Source: Pochonia chlamydosporia 170
Taxonomy: Eukaryota > Ascomycota > Sordariomycetes > Hypocreales > Clavicipitaceae
Reading direction: 5' to 3'
NCBI RefSeq assembly: GCF_001653235.2
Contig: NC_035791.1
Location: 1-64,000 of the forward strand
DNA: 64,000 nucleotides
Shown: one piece after another, positions 33,801 to 43,914 of the stretch
Layout of the letters: each line of letters begins with the position of its first letter
How positions within the stretch are numbered: position 1 is the stretch's first letter
The notes under the pieces: generated by a model
What the model was told of the DNA's origin: nothing
Database searches by the model: none
What the model saw: only the letters and a program-made list of their open reading frames with translations
Made by a program: the position numbers and the translations under genes

Positions 33801-35131
33801 GGCAGCGACTTGACAAGGTAGACTGCATGGAAAACATGGAACGCGACAGATCTTTCGGTGAGTAACCTGATAGTCGAATTTTCGGTCCCTTGATCAATGA
33901 CACTAACGTACAGCTTTTTAGAGTTCAAAGAGTCATTTCATGCCGGGGATCTCGAGCCAGGAAGTGTCCAGAAATATTTTGAAGTCCAGGACAAAATCGA
34001 CAAAATGCTCAAATACGATTATCCCGGCCCTACCGACTGGGTATGGTTCATCGGAGAGGTACTTGATTGGCTTCATTTGCGAGCAGAGTACAATGGCTAT
34101 GCACAGGATCCTTCCGCACCATGGCCACATAGCTTTATTATCCAAGACATGGTTCGGGCATTTGTAGCCATGGCTATGTTCTTTCCTGACCTCGGCGTCA
34201 CTGCGATTGTGACCAACTTCCTAAAGTTGGACCAGTGCGAGGATTTCAGGAACTCGCTCCTGTTTGACCCCAAAGAGCGAAGCATGAGCCGACCTGATCG
34301 ACGAAGCCGAACGAGTTACAAGTTTCGTAGTCAAGAGTTCTGGGCGAATTGGAAGACAGTCACGAAAACCACGAGATACTACGCTGATGTATACCCCTTC
34401 GATTGGAGCCTTGCGATTCGTCCTATCGTAGCTCACTGTTAGTCAATCCCCTTGAGATATCTCGTACCTCACATGGCAGAAGTTGTTAACAAATTATAGT
34501 GTATCGGGCAGGAATTGTTGCGCCAGCATACTATCAAAATGACCCACAAGTCGTCTCGGGAATGGCCACGGCCAACACGGAGCCTCACCGTCCCGACAAA
34601 CTAGACCTCTTCATCAACTATGAAGACCGTTATGGCAACTTCCCCACGAAATACCCACTATTCTTTACTGCCCCAGATGAATGGCCAGTGCTGCTGCCGC
34701 ATGCACGGAACTTCGCCAACGCACATCACAACGCCCGCTTTGCCCTCCTCCGGCTTTGGTCGGCGCCACACTTCTACCCTCTCATGGTCGGAATACAGAA
34801 CCGGCAGGGAACCAGCTTTCTCGACAGCGCCGGCCGATCTTGGCAGTGGAAGTTTGTGCCCAAAGACATGCCCGGCAGCGAGTTCAGCGCACATCACACC
34901 ACTTGGAGAAGATTGGAGCTGCTACGGGAACAGTTTGGAGACCGTGTGGTGAGCCGCGGGGACTTAGTTCTCGCCATGGGAGAGGATGCTGGGGACCTGT
35001 TGAGAACTTGTACGGCTGTGACGTTCGCCATACAGACAAAGCCGTGGCTGCGAGAGATTGACCTGTGGAAGAGTTTCATTAACGTTGATCTGGAATTCTT
35101 ACAGCATTTAGATGAGTTTTGGCTAGATTAG
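30810..35131 (+). CDS. Large conserved fungal protein of unknown function
   Basis: Five exons fit one frame: 30810-30836, 30895-33150, 33206-33857, 33922-34437 and 34500-35131, giving 1360 residues. Each intron has a GT donor and AG acceptor and the phases agree. The N-terminus has a compact Cys/His cluster (CQALQLSDGQKC, NGLFCKLHARQAFGLYKGYK), likely metal binding. Coiled, charged segments follow (about residues 130-230), then a low-complexity Lys/Ser linker (about 300-345), then globular sequence with many aromatic residues. No signal peptide or membrane span is seen. I recognise the N-terminal pattern from fungal proteins of unknown function but cannot assign a role. No lesions are seen. 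It converges with the DUF3435 gene downstream. Confidence 0.8.
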
Positions 35132-35339
35132 AAGAATATACGGGGGGTATCGTTGCAAGTATGAACAGATTACTCTTCGTGTATACTCTTTAAATTACTG
35201 TGTGGCTGGCTTTGTCACGTTATGAGAGTCAGTCAACTACATTTTATCGCGTAACACACAGGCATTATTCATGATAAATTCGGCTATACTCATATGAAGT
35301 TAGGAACCATCTGGCCGGATACTAAAAATTTGGCACAGT

Positions 35340-35662
35340 CAAACAGTGGCAAAACACAGAACTAATTGATGGCACGAGGGTCGCATTGCGTAGTCCTGAC
35401 CTAACCAGTTGGGTCTTACCATCAGCTTGCCATTGCAGAATCTACTGCACTTGAATGGCGCAAACCAAGAAAAAAAAAAAACGGAAACCAGGCACATGCC
35501 CTGTTGTGAGCATTACTTCTGCCGGCGATGAAACGGTTGTAAATATATTCAATAACTAGACTAAAGCTAAGGAAAACTTTCAATCAGTGTACAGCGTAGT
35601 GGGTAAGACCTATATCCAGGATCAAAACCCGCTGTGACTACGTAATTCCTGCGCCTCTTTAC
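35340..35662 (-). repeat. DUF3435 3'-tail repeat, copy E (native tail)
   Basis: This is the 3' flank of the intact recombinase gene. On the minus strand it reads ATTGAATATATTTACAACCG, TTTGCGCCATTCAAGTGCAG, the hairpin GACCCAACTGGTTAGGTC (35398-35415) and GGACTACGCAATGCGACC (35380-35397). The homology with other copies fades near 35345. Confidence 0.85.
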
Positions 35663-38174
35663 CTACGACCGCGAGGCTCTAAGGGTGACGCCATGAACAC
35701 GGGCAACATGATTCCGAAAATGGTCTAAGCTTGTCAACTTCAAATCAGCATCCGTACACTTCGGGTGGTTGCACATGATAAGATTATCAAAGCTCTCAAT
35801 CGTATCCAGATGCTCGCGGTCAAAATGATCGTTCATTACCGCAGGGCGGCAGTAGGGGAAAGTTCTCTCTTCAACAGACAGGGATTCGTCACCGATGCAT
35901 CGCGGACACTGCGATTTCAGCATCAGGAGTGGAAATCTGTCGGGCTCAGGCGATTCCTCCTTTACATGGACATCTGTGAGAACCCCACTCATAGTATCAA
36001 CGTCCGACACTTTTTGGACTCTCTTGCGTTTAATAGTTTCTCTTTTGCTGCTCAGCGCGACCATTAACTCCGCAACTTCAATGCGAAGTTTACAGTATTC
36101 TTCATAGCTCTGCTTGTCTGGCTGCTGGTGGCAGAGGAGTTCAGCGAGCCGAGCTCGTTCAGGTATGTGAAGGTCAATAGCTGGCTCAGAATAAACAACC
36201 CCCGCCTCGTCGTCGCTTTCGCCTGCGAGTTGCCGCTCTATCTCCCAAGTGGGCCGGTTGTAAAAGTAGTATTGTCGATACTGTTTTCGGAGGTTTTTCT
36301 CTCGTTGTGTCCGCTTCGTACGGATCGTTTTCGTGAGATCCCGTATCTGGTCCTCGTGCTCGGTACCTTGGATCCGATATCGTCCTTTCTTGAGCTGATC
36401 TCTGCGATCTTCAAGCTGTGCAATTTCAGGGTCCGGTGGCAATTTCCGCAACACCTCTGCAGGCACCATATTCTGACTGGCTCGTGGATCCCGGGTCATG
36501 CTCATATGTGTGAACAAGTCAATGAGGCAGTCGTCGGTCGGCTCGTCAGCAACGACCCTCTCGAGGTGGAGCTGAACCTTCTCGTTGATGTATGCGCTAT
36601 TGAAAGTGGCCCATTTGGGGTCGTGCCGCATCATTTGGTCGCGAACAGCATCTGATGCCCTCCCTGTTCATGTCGACAATTAATATGTTTCCGGATTCGA
36701 CTGCGGACTACCATACGTACCATTGGCTTTGTTCGCAGCTCCTCTGCGAAATGCTCTTGGCCCAAACGCTTGCTCAAATCCGGCATCTAATGTTTGGCGC
36801 TGCATATCGTCATTCAGCTCATCGTAAGGAAGAGCTTTCTCCTGAGACACGGTAGAGCCTTCAAACCCACGGAAGATTGGCCGTTTTAGCCACTTTTTCT
36901 TCCATCGAAGCTGCTGGCATTGTTCCGGATCTCTGTTGCGGATTTTGAACACATCTGCAACGCTCTTCAAATTCGAAGCGTCGAATGCGTCGTCGCTAAT
37001 AGCAAGACTGATTATGACAGTCACGATGCAAAACATAAGCCTCCTTGTTCCAGTGAAAAGGAAGATAGTTCTGCAGGGTATCAGCTTATGTACTGTGGCT
37101 CTGAGAGGAAGCCAGGCCAATGCTTACGGTTTGGGTTTTCGGTCCTCGCCTTTATGGTGGATAAACTTGATTGACATAGTCGCGACGTCCTTGCCAGTTT
37201 CGGGATGTCGCACAATCGACAAGAAGATATCTTCATAGCAAAGTGCCTTGGGCCGGCCACGATGCTTTGCTTCCTGAAAAAGCATTTCTTCGAGCAAACG
37301 GTCAGCTTCATCTAGATCTTTATTGCCATCATCTGAGTCTTCAGCCCCAGCTGTCTTTCGGCCGTATATGTCTTGCCATGAGCCGTCCTTTGGCTTCTTT
37401 TTCTCATTGTCTACGATTTCTCCGGGTCGTGCGCCAGTAAATGCAAGCAACAGGTAGCAGCCTAAAAGCTGAACTCTATGTCGTTCGGAAGGGAAGATGG
37501 TGTCATCGTAGGCTAGGTTGAAAGTTTGCAGCACTAACAAGTCATCGGTACCAAGAACTGGCTTGCCGTCAACGTTAGGTGGCCGCAAATCCCATCTTGT
37601 AACTAGAACCGTGTCGTGCCACTTTACCACCTGGTCAGCACGGTTTGTACTATCCCTAGAAGGCATCAAAGCAAGGACATACCTTTCGCACTTCGTTGTT
37701 GTCATTCCTGTCGAAGAATTGGCCTGTGACACTCGTAAAGAGTTGTTTAAACTGCCGCCAGTATATCCACGATGTGCTCCAGGACGTGATCTTCCATCTC
37801 TCGCACAGATGGTCGAGGAAATCCTGGGCTACAGGCCGACAGAGCTTTTTTATCGCTTCTTTCCAATCCCCTAGTTCGGCAGCATGGCAGTAACTAGCCC
37901 TTGTTAGCATGATATGTGTCTTACATCAAGGACAAAATACGTACACTTTCCATTTTTTGAGTATGCCTGCGATGTTGATCTTCGTTCCGTCGGCGTGGTC
38001 AGGTAGAAGGAACTGCACGTCCTTCAGCTTCTCCCGAATAGCAGCCCGTTCTTTTGCACTGCGAGGCTTGGGTTTGTTGATTCGTCGCTTCTCATTCTCT
38101 CGTTGAGTGAACTGTTGAAGGAAATCGTCATGATTTGTTGTGTACGTGTTCTTGCGGGGGACTCGAGGTGCCAT
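35663..38174 (-). CDS. DUF3435 tyrosine recombinase, Starship-captain-like
   Basis: Five exons join in frame: 38174-37945, 37893-37683, 37630-37128, 37070-36721 and 36663-35663, giving 764 residues with no lesion. The fold is that of tyrosine recombinases: first catalytic Arg in CYLLLAFTGARPGEIV, the second box AFGPRAFRRGAANKANG, and the nucleophile region RHDPKWATFNSAYINEKV with the candidate Tyr in SAYIN. The N-terminal DNA-binding half includes WKEAIKKLCRPVAQDFLDHL. The C-terminal 200 residues carry CPRC, C..H and HFRNHVARVHGV zinc-binding motifs. DUF3435 proteins include the captains that move Starship elements and normally lie at the 5' edge reading inward. If that holds here, the cargo side is to the left. 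A solitary crypton-like element is the alternative. Confidence 0.88.
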
Positions 38175-38345
38175 GATGATTTACCTAGTCGCTAGTCTCA
38201 AGAGATGAAGACGTTGAGAAAGTGACCCAGCAAGGTCGAGCGGAAGACGGCCATTTTAAACAATGACACATCGGCTCAGGCGCTACTCAGGCACTGCTCA
38301 GGGACTTGGTACGGTCGTCAACTTTGGTGGTGTCGGAAAACGGAT
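38175..38345. other. Upstream flank of the recombinase gene
   Basis: No gene. This is where the 5' edge of a Starship-like element would be expected, but I see no unambiguous short direct repeat. CGTAAACCAGATT occurs twice in tandem at about 38348-38374. Confidence 0.4.
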
Positions 38346-41300
38346 TCACGTAAACCAGATTGCGTAAACCAGATTCAGGAACTTTGGATCGAAGTGCGTG
38401 CCATGTTGGCTTGAAACCGTCATGTGCCTGGCATGGTGGAGCTGCTGGGGCCTGTTGGCAAATCTGCCTAGTCGTGCCTGTTCCTGGCTCAATGTACACT
38501 GTACCTGAGTTGTGTGTTGGCCCCTCACTGTCGAAGCCGCCAAAAGCGGCGGCAGATCCCGCCTGATTCGGTGGGGAGAACAGCGCCTCCCGGATTCTGT
38601 CTGTAGTCCTTCGGCGTCTTGACGAACGATTGATCGACTAAACGCCAATCGGCGCTCAATGTAGTCCAAGGCATCATGGCTTCCAGATGCTGACATGGCA
38701 TTGCAGGCTGGCTCGTGAGCCATGTGCTTGTAATTTTCCTCCCAGATGCTTGTCAAGTTCCCGGCGTAAGCTTTTTTCCACCCTGATGTCTGACGAGACG
38801 GCAGCTGATTCCAAAGCTGCTCTAAAGCTCGCCATTTCTTACTCGGATGGAATACAATCGCCGCCACATAGGCGGTCGAGGTCAGTTTATCATAGTAATC
38901 GTTCAGTTTTTTCCAACCGAGTTTGATGTAAATTTTTAAGAGCCTACGGGTTTTTGCATCCATGTCGTCAAACAAGTGAACCTCTTCCATCATATGATCA
39001 TCATTCTCTTCGATTATTACACCTTGAATGGCCCACTCAAGGTGATCAAGGAGCATCTCAATCACCTGAGAGTACTCATCGAAACCACCTGTTGTTGAGC
39101 GTCTGCCAGAAATGCCTGCGCCCTGGAGTTGTTTTGAAGCAACCTTGAACGGTTGAAGTATCTTCTGAACCGCAGTAACGACCTTCCATTCCTCGAGCGA
39201 AAGCTTTTCTTTCAATCAGACTTGCAAACAAATAAATCAAATCAAATTGACACTTGGATTTGATTTGATTCAAGTTCCCGAGCCACGGATTTGATTTAAT
39301 TTGATTTGACTTCATCCCAATTTGATTTATTTGACTCATTTGACTCCATTTGGATATCTCCGTGGTCCCACTTTTCTCTCTTCAAGAGACCAATAATATC
39401 AGTTTTCAGCAAGCCCTGAAGGCCTCAACCATCCGTCTCTGTAGGGACTGTAGGTACGCTTGGAAAACATCGCCAGCGCAGAAGAGAGATTAAACCGCCG
39501 TCCGTGACAGGCGCGGAAACTGGCGCATTCGAAGTGACCATGGGCGTAGTCGTTGTCGGGCAAGCCCGGAAGGGCGCCAGTCGGTATTCGCAGTAAAGAT
39601 CCATGACAGGTTAAACCTGCCAATGTCAAGATCTGTATTCGATTTGCCTGCTACTAGGTAAAAGCGCTCCAGAATCTACATTATGGACTCTGTGGCGTCA
39701 ATTGCGGTGCGCCCACCAACATCCTCAGGTAACGCGTGGCAGAAAAAGCAACGTTAGTGGGAGAGCCCCCTGGAATTTCGCGCTGTAACGAGGAATACTA
39801 GCCTACCCTAGGGCGTTATTCAAATAGTCAAATATCCAAATAAATCGAGCGTTCAGATTTGATTTGATTCAAGTAATTGAAAGCGGGATCTGATTTGAAT
39901 ATATTTGGATTTATTTGATTTGATTTGAATAAATTTGAATGCCATTTATTTGTTTGCAAGTCTGCTTTCAATATCGCTGGCCGGTCCTGTCCTTTGGCGC
40001 CTTGGCGAATCCATCGTTCCTCAATAATTGATAGCATTCGGTTCAAAGCGGATCGTTTCAGCAGCGCTCGAGAGGCCATGGCCTCATCGGACTGCCAGCG
40101 AGTACAGACATTTTGGACCCACGTTAATACGGGTTCATCAGGGGCAGTTTGCCGTTGAGCTTCATGAAAGTCCTCGAGAAGTTGGCTGCTCGTTCGAAGA
40201 GCAATGCCGATATTGTGCAACTTGCCAAAAGGGCCGTACTTGCGATACTTCTCCATCTTGTCGGCATTGACTATCTCAGGAACTAGGCACGAATCCTGGC
40301 TCTCCCCCAGAGTAGTGTTTGACTCGTAATCTTCCTCCAGATTCGGCGTGTCAAGATCGTCGTCGCCATTCAGTGCATCAACAGCGTCGGACAGCTGACG
40401 CTGCTCGTCTTCGTCAGTCATGAAGTCCTGATCTCCCCAATGCGCAAGCAGCTCAGCAAAATTGTCCCTTTTACCGCCGTACATCATTGCCTTTACTGAC
40501 AGATTCAGGAAATGAGGAGCGCACCGAATACGACGCTCGTGTTGGTCGAAGTCAAATTCATGGCCAAGTGCTTCCATAGCCGTGTCGTTGTTCGTTGCAT
40601 TATCAAGCGTACAGTAACCAATCTTATGTTGAAGACTGAAAGCACATATTGTGTCTGCAACCTCATCGGCCAGCGCTGCCCCAGTATGGCGCTTACGGAG
40701 AGCGGGCAACGCCAGAAGGATCCTCCACTGCTTCCAATCCCGATCAATGAAGTGGGCGTTGACGCCAAGAAATGATGAGTTTTGTCGGGAGGTCCAACCG
40801 TCAAAAGTAAAATGAATCATGCTTCTCGCTCTTTGAAGAATAGCTTTTACGGGATCAAGAGCTCGATTGTATTCTTTTGTTAAGAGGTTCACGAGGGTCC
40901 TGTCGCTGGGTATCTGCCCTTCTTGAAGACACGGATTGTTGTAGAGCAGCAGCCGTCTAAAGCGCTCGGAATTAACCAAATTAAATGGGAGGTTGTGGTA
41001 AGTTAGCCAGTCCAGGAGAAGAAGCTGATTCATCGCCGGATCAAACAAAGTATGCAAATTGCTAAGAAGGCTTTGGTCGCGAGGATTCTTCGGATCAGCG
41101 CGCAGCATATCGAGCAAGCTCCGTTGTGCACTTCCTGTCCCGACAACCCCGTCTTCGCGTGAGCCAGCAGGCTGGAAAATCGTGTGTTCCTTTCTCAGAT
41201 GTCGAACAATGCTTCCAGCGGTTGAGGCGATGAAGGTGTAATGCGTAGCTTTCATTTTGTTGCGAAGGAAGCATCTTTCGCAGACCCATACAATCTTATG

Positions 41301-41552
41301 AGGTTCAGAGCCGTGGTCCTTCATCCTGAAGCCAAATTGCCACCACCATGTTCGCTCTCGAGAAGGGTCATGGCATGTTGTGAAATTGGGAAATAGCTTG
41401 AACTTGTCAGTCGTCCAAGTCTGATAGTTCGGGAATCTGCTGGACCCATGTGCGCTTGAGGTTGAACTGATGGACGGTTCGGAAGGCGGCGGTGTTGAGG
41501 AGGCATTCTCCATCTCCTCACCAAACGGGCCCAGCTTCATTGAGCAATCCAT
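38346..41552 (-). pseudogene. hAT transposase gene split by a nested element
   Basis: The start at 41552 gives a hAT transposase with a BED-like finger ([21 protein letters not shown]) and core motifs [14 protein letters not shown] and [11 protein letters not shown] near 40600-40830. At 39965 it is interrupted by a 748-bp non-autonomous hAT. Removing that insert and one 8-bp duplication restores the frame (PAILK joins EKLSLEEW), so the insertion alone caused the break. On the other side the protein runs through YDKLTSTAYVAAIVFHPSKK and then loses similarity near 38640; the C-terminal dimerisation domain (ERxFS type) is not found. The gene was thus damaged at least twice. Confidence 0.85.
39217..39964. 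mobile_element. Non-autonomous hAT, 748 bp, with 8-bp TSD
   Basis: Perfect 21-bp terminal inverted repeats begin CAGACTTGCAAACAAATAAA at both ends. The 8-bp target duplication CTTTCAAT is perfect (39209-39216 and 39965-39972). Both subterminal regions are packed with AAATC/AAATCAAAT units. There is no coding capacity. The perfect duplication and repeats suggest the insertion is recent relative to the surrounding elements. Confidence 0.95.
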
Positions 41553-42526
41553 TCTTTATGGTCAACCAACTTGACAAAGCTATGGTGCGCAGTCCAATCT
41601 GTTTATTAATAGCCAGTCCTTTCATTGCTTTCATTACAATGTCTCAAATTCATCTCCCGTTAATGCGACTGGTGTTGAACGTCACAGCGGAAGAGATGCC
41701 GCCAACGTAGGCTATTTATGGAAGGCGCAGGCTGGACGTTGCACGTGATGTTGTATCACGTTCAAAGTGCGCGTAATCGCCTAGACAAAATATGCGATCA
41801 TGTGGAAAACTGGCGGCCCGGGAATATCAGCCAATCAAAACTCTGTCTTTCTAAATTCACTTGAGGTACATCGTCGCTGGATGACGGTATCTCCCCCAAG
41901 TTTGAGGCATTCTCCGCCTATTTTGACAACGCGCAACTTCCTCCAATAAAGTACAATTAATTTCGTTTGAAGCTATAAATCGTTCAATAAACTTTTCATT
42001 TCCTTTCACCACTTGCTCATCAAAAAGTGCCATAACATCCCTCATCTTTTTTCTGAACTCCTCAACCTTGATCTCGATGGGCAGTGAACAACAGGAGAAC
42101 CTTCGTACGGTAGCATTAAGACGACAGGCCTCAAACTCTGTACGTAGATTTATATTCTGTCCAGCCAATCAGAGAGCGACTGTTGTGGCTGGCACGGCTC
42201 ACCAACTGGCTTGACCCCGTAACATAACGGCATTTTTTTTTTTTTTGACATGTCACATAAGGCGCTGCCCCTGGTAGGGATTTTTGTTGGACACTTTTTG
42301 CATGGAAATTGAGCAGCCTCTTGTCTCGGTTTTTTCCGTAGAGCATCTCAAAAATACAGTTGAACACTGGGGCGTCCATACCATCCAAGGCATGGCTGAA
42401 AACGCTAGAGCGTCGGAAAGCGAGACACCTAACCGACAAGCTGCTACATGTGCTCTTGTATATAGCCAGAATAAGCAGGATAGTTTGACTTCCGTAGTCT
42501 CCTTCATTATTGCCAAACTGGAGTAG
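41553..42526. other. Mostly unassigned; one small frame
   Basis: A 103-residue minus frame (41857-42168) looks moderately coding (VEEFRKKMRDVMALFDEQVV) but I do not recognise it and it lacks neighbours. The poly-T run near 42230-42245 and the rest show nothing else. Confidence 0.3.
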
Positions 42527-42903
42527 TCAAGCACGGCCAGCGATCTTTACCATGACCTGCCCTCGACTATTTTTCGACTTGGGATCTGTTTCCGGGTATC
42601 CAAGCAACCGAACTCGACGGATTTGCACGTGTGCTATCGTTGTCTCGTAGAGTTCCATATCGAACTTCCGCGCCAAGCTAGCTATGGTGAGATACAACTC
42701 TGCATAGGCTAACCTGGAAGGCAACTGTCAATGTTGCACTAGACTCATGGATGGTTGTAATTGGATGCTACGCTTGAAACTTACTGAATACCTAGACACT
42801 GCCTGCTGCCTTTCGTGAAGTTAGCCAAGAAGTTTTCCAAATTGAGACCATTTCATTTGCTCTTATCCATCTTGTAGGATCAAATGTAAACGGCTCAGGA
42901 AAA
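42527..42903 (-). pseudogene. Cytochrome P450 C-terminal fragment
   Basis: Minus-strand pieces read FPEPFTFDPTRW, then after a one-base frame change ENFLANFTKGSRQCLGI, which holds the haem-binding FxxGxRxCxG signature. An intron (GTAAGT..TTCCAG, about 42725-42795) follows, then LAYAELYLTIASLARKFDME and LYETTI to a stop at 42527. This is the last quarter of a fungal P450 monooxygenase. All upstream parts are missing: the fragment abuts the transcription-factor piece near 42904. Confidence 0.85.
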
Positions 42904-43645
42904 ATGGGCCGTCACCCTGTGTCATATCTCTTATAAACACAGTAAAGTCCACAATAGGTAAGGCAAGTGGTCGCTCATCAATGAAAAATTGCGATATAAT
43001 TTGTGACACTATAGCGTCTCCAGCAACTGTAGTCCAGGGCCGAGCCTGAACATGGACTAAGTGCTTTGCTAGAAAGGGATGTGCTTCACTACACGTGGGA
43101 GTTATGAAACTCTCAGATACTTCTGCTTCAGCGAATTCCTCTATCTCTGTAGCCCCATCGCCCTGTGTGAGAAATAGCTGTATTGCCTCGGCAGGGTCCT
43201 GGCACAACTGAATGACAGACATGAGGGTGTTTTGAGCCTCAGATTGAGGACGAGTCTGAACGTAGCTGAAGAGCGTCCGTAGAGTGTCCAGTTCTTCTTC
43301 CAGTGAGTTGTATTTCCTCTTAAACGCGGAAGATCGGGTTTCGCCAGCGTTAGTGATGTATACGCACTCCATGCCTTGTTTGTCGCAACGCGTACATGAT
43401 GGCCGTTCCTTATCGCACTGGTAACGCCAATTGATTAGCCTTGCATTTTATTATTGTCCTCTGGTGCGTAAACGTTTAGATACTACTTGACAGATACATA
43501 CTTTGCACTTTTTACGACGACAGGGCTCACATGCCGCGCTTACCAGCTTGGATTCTGGTTCGGTTTCGTTCCCACTGCGTGCATTAGCCTCAGTAACAGG
43601 TCTTAGCATATTTCTAGGAAGCAGAGCCCGATAACATTTCTCCAT
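42904..43645 (-). pseudogene. Zn2Cys6 transcription factor, N-terminal fragment
   Basis: The ATG at 43645 begins a fungal binuclear-cluster regulator. Exon 1 (43645-43502) and exon 2 (from 43417) join across GTATGT..TTACCAG. The cluster is complete: ACEPCRRKKCK then CDKERPSCTRCDKQGMEC. A coiled-coil linker follows (SSAFKRKYNSLEEELDTLRT), then PWTTVAGDAIVSQIISQFF and VFIRDMTQGDG. The sequence then passes directly into P450 coding DNA, in a different frame, with a stop at 42863. It resembles the fragment at 52621-53585 in layout and motifs. Confidence 0.8.
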
Positions 43646-43914
43646 GGTGCGCCAGGCTGTAGCTATCGAAAGGATTCTGCAAGAGAAGGAACAGAGCTTC
43701 GAGAACTGCTGTTCAAGATGCAGGATATTGCCAAATGTGGATCGTGTTTGGGTGATGTCGTGAATGGCTGCTTCTTACAGACCTAAGTTCCACATAGCAG
43801 ACCCGATCAGATCGTCGCCAATCATATGAACACAATATCAAAGTTATCCCCCCACAAAAGGCAAGAAATGTCACGGGCACGGAGAATTCAGTACCCGCCA
43901 GCAATAGTGATGTT

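Noticed and set aside
38175..38400. Exact 5' boundary of a Starship next to the recombinase
   Set aside because: No short direct repeat with a partner in the window could be identified; the tandem CGTAAACCAGATT is not evidence by itself.
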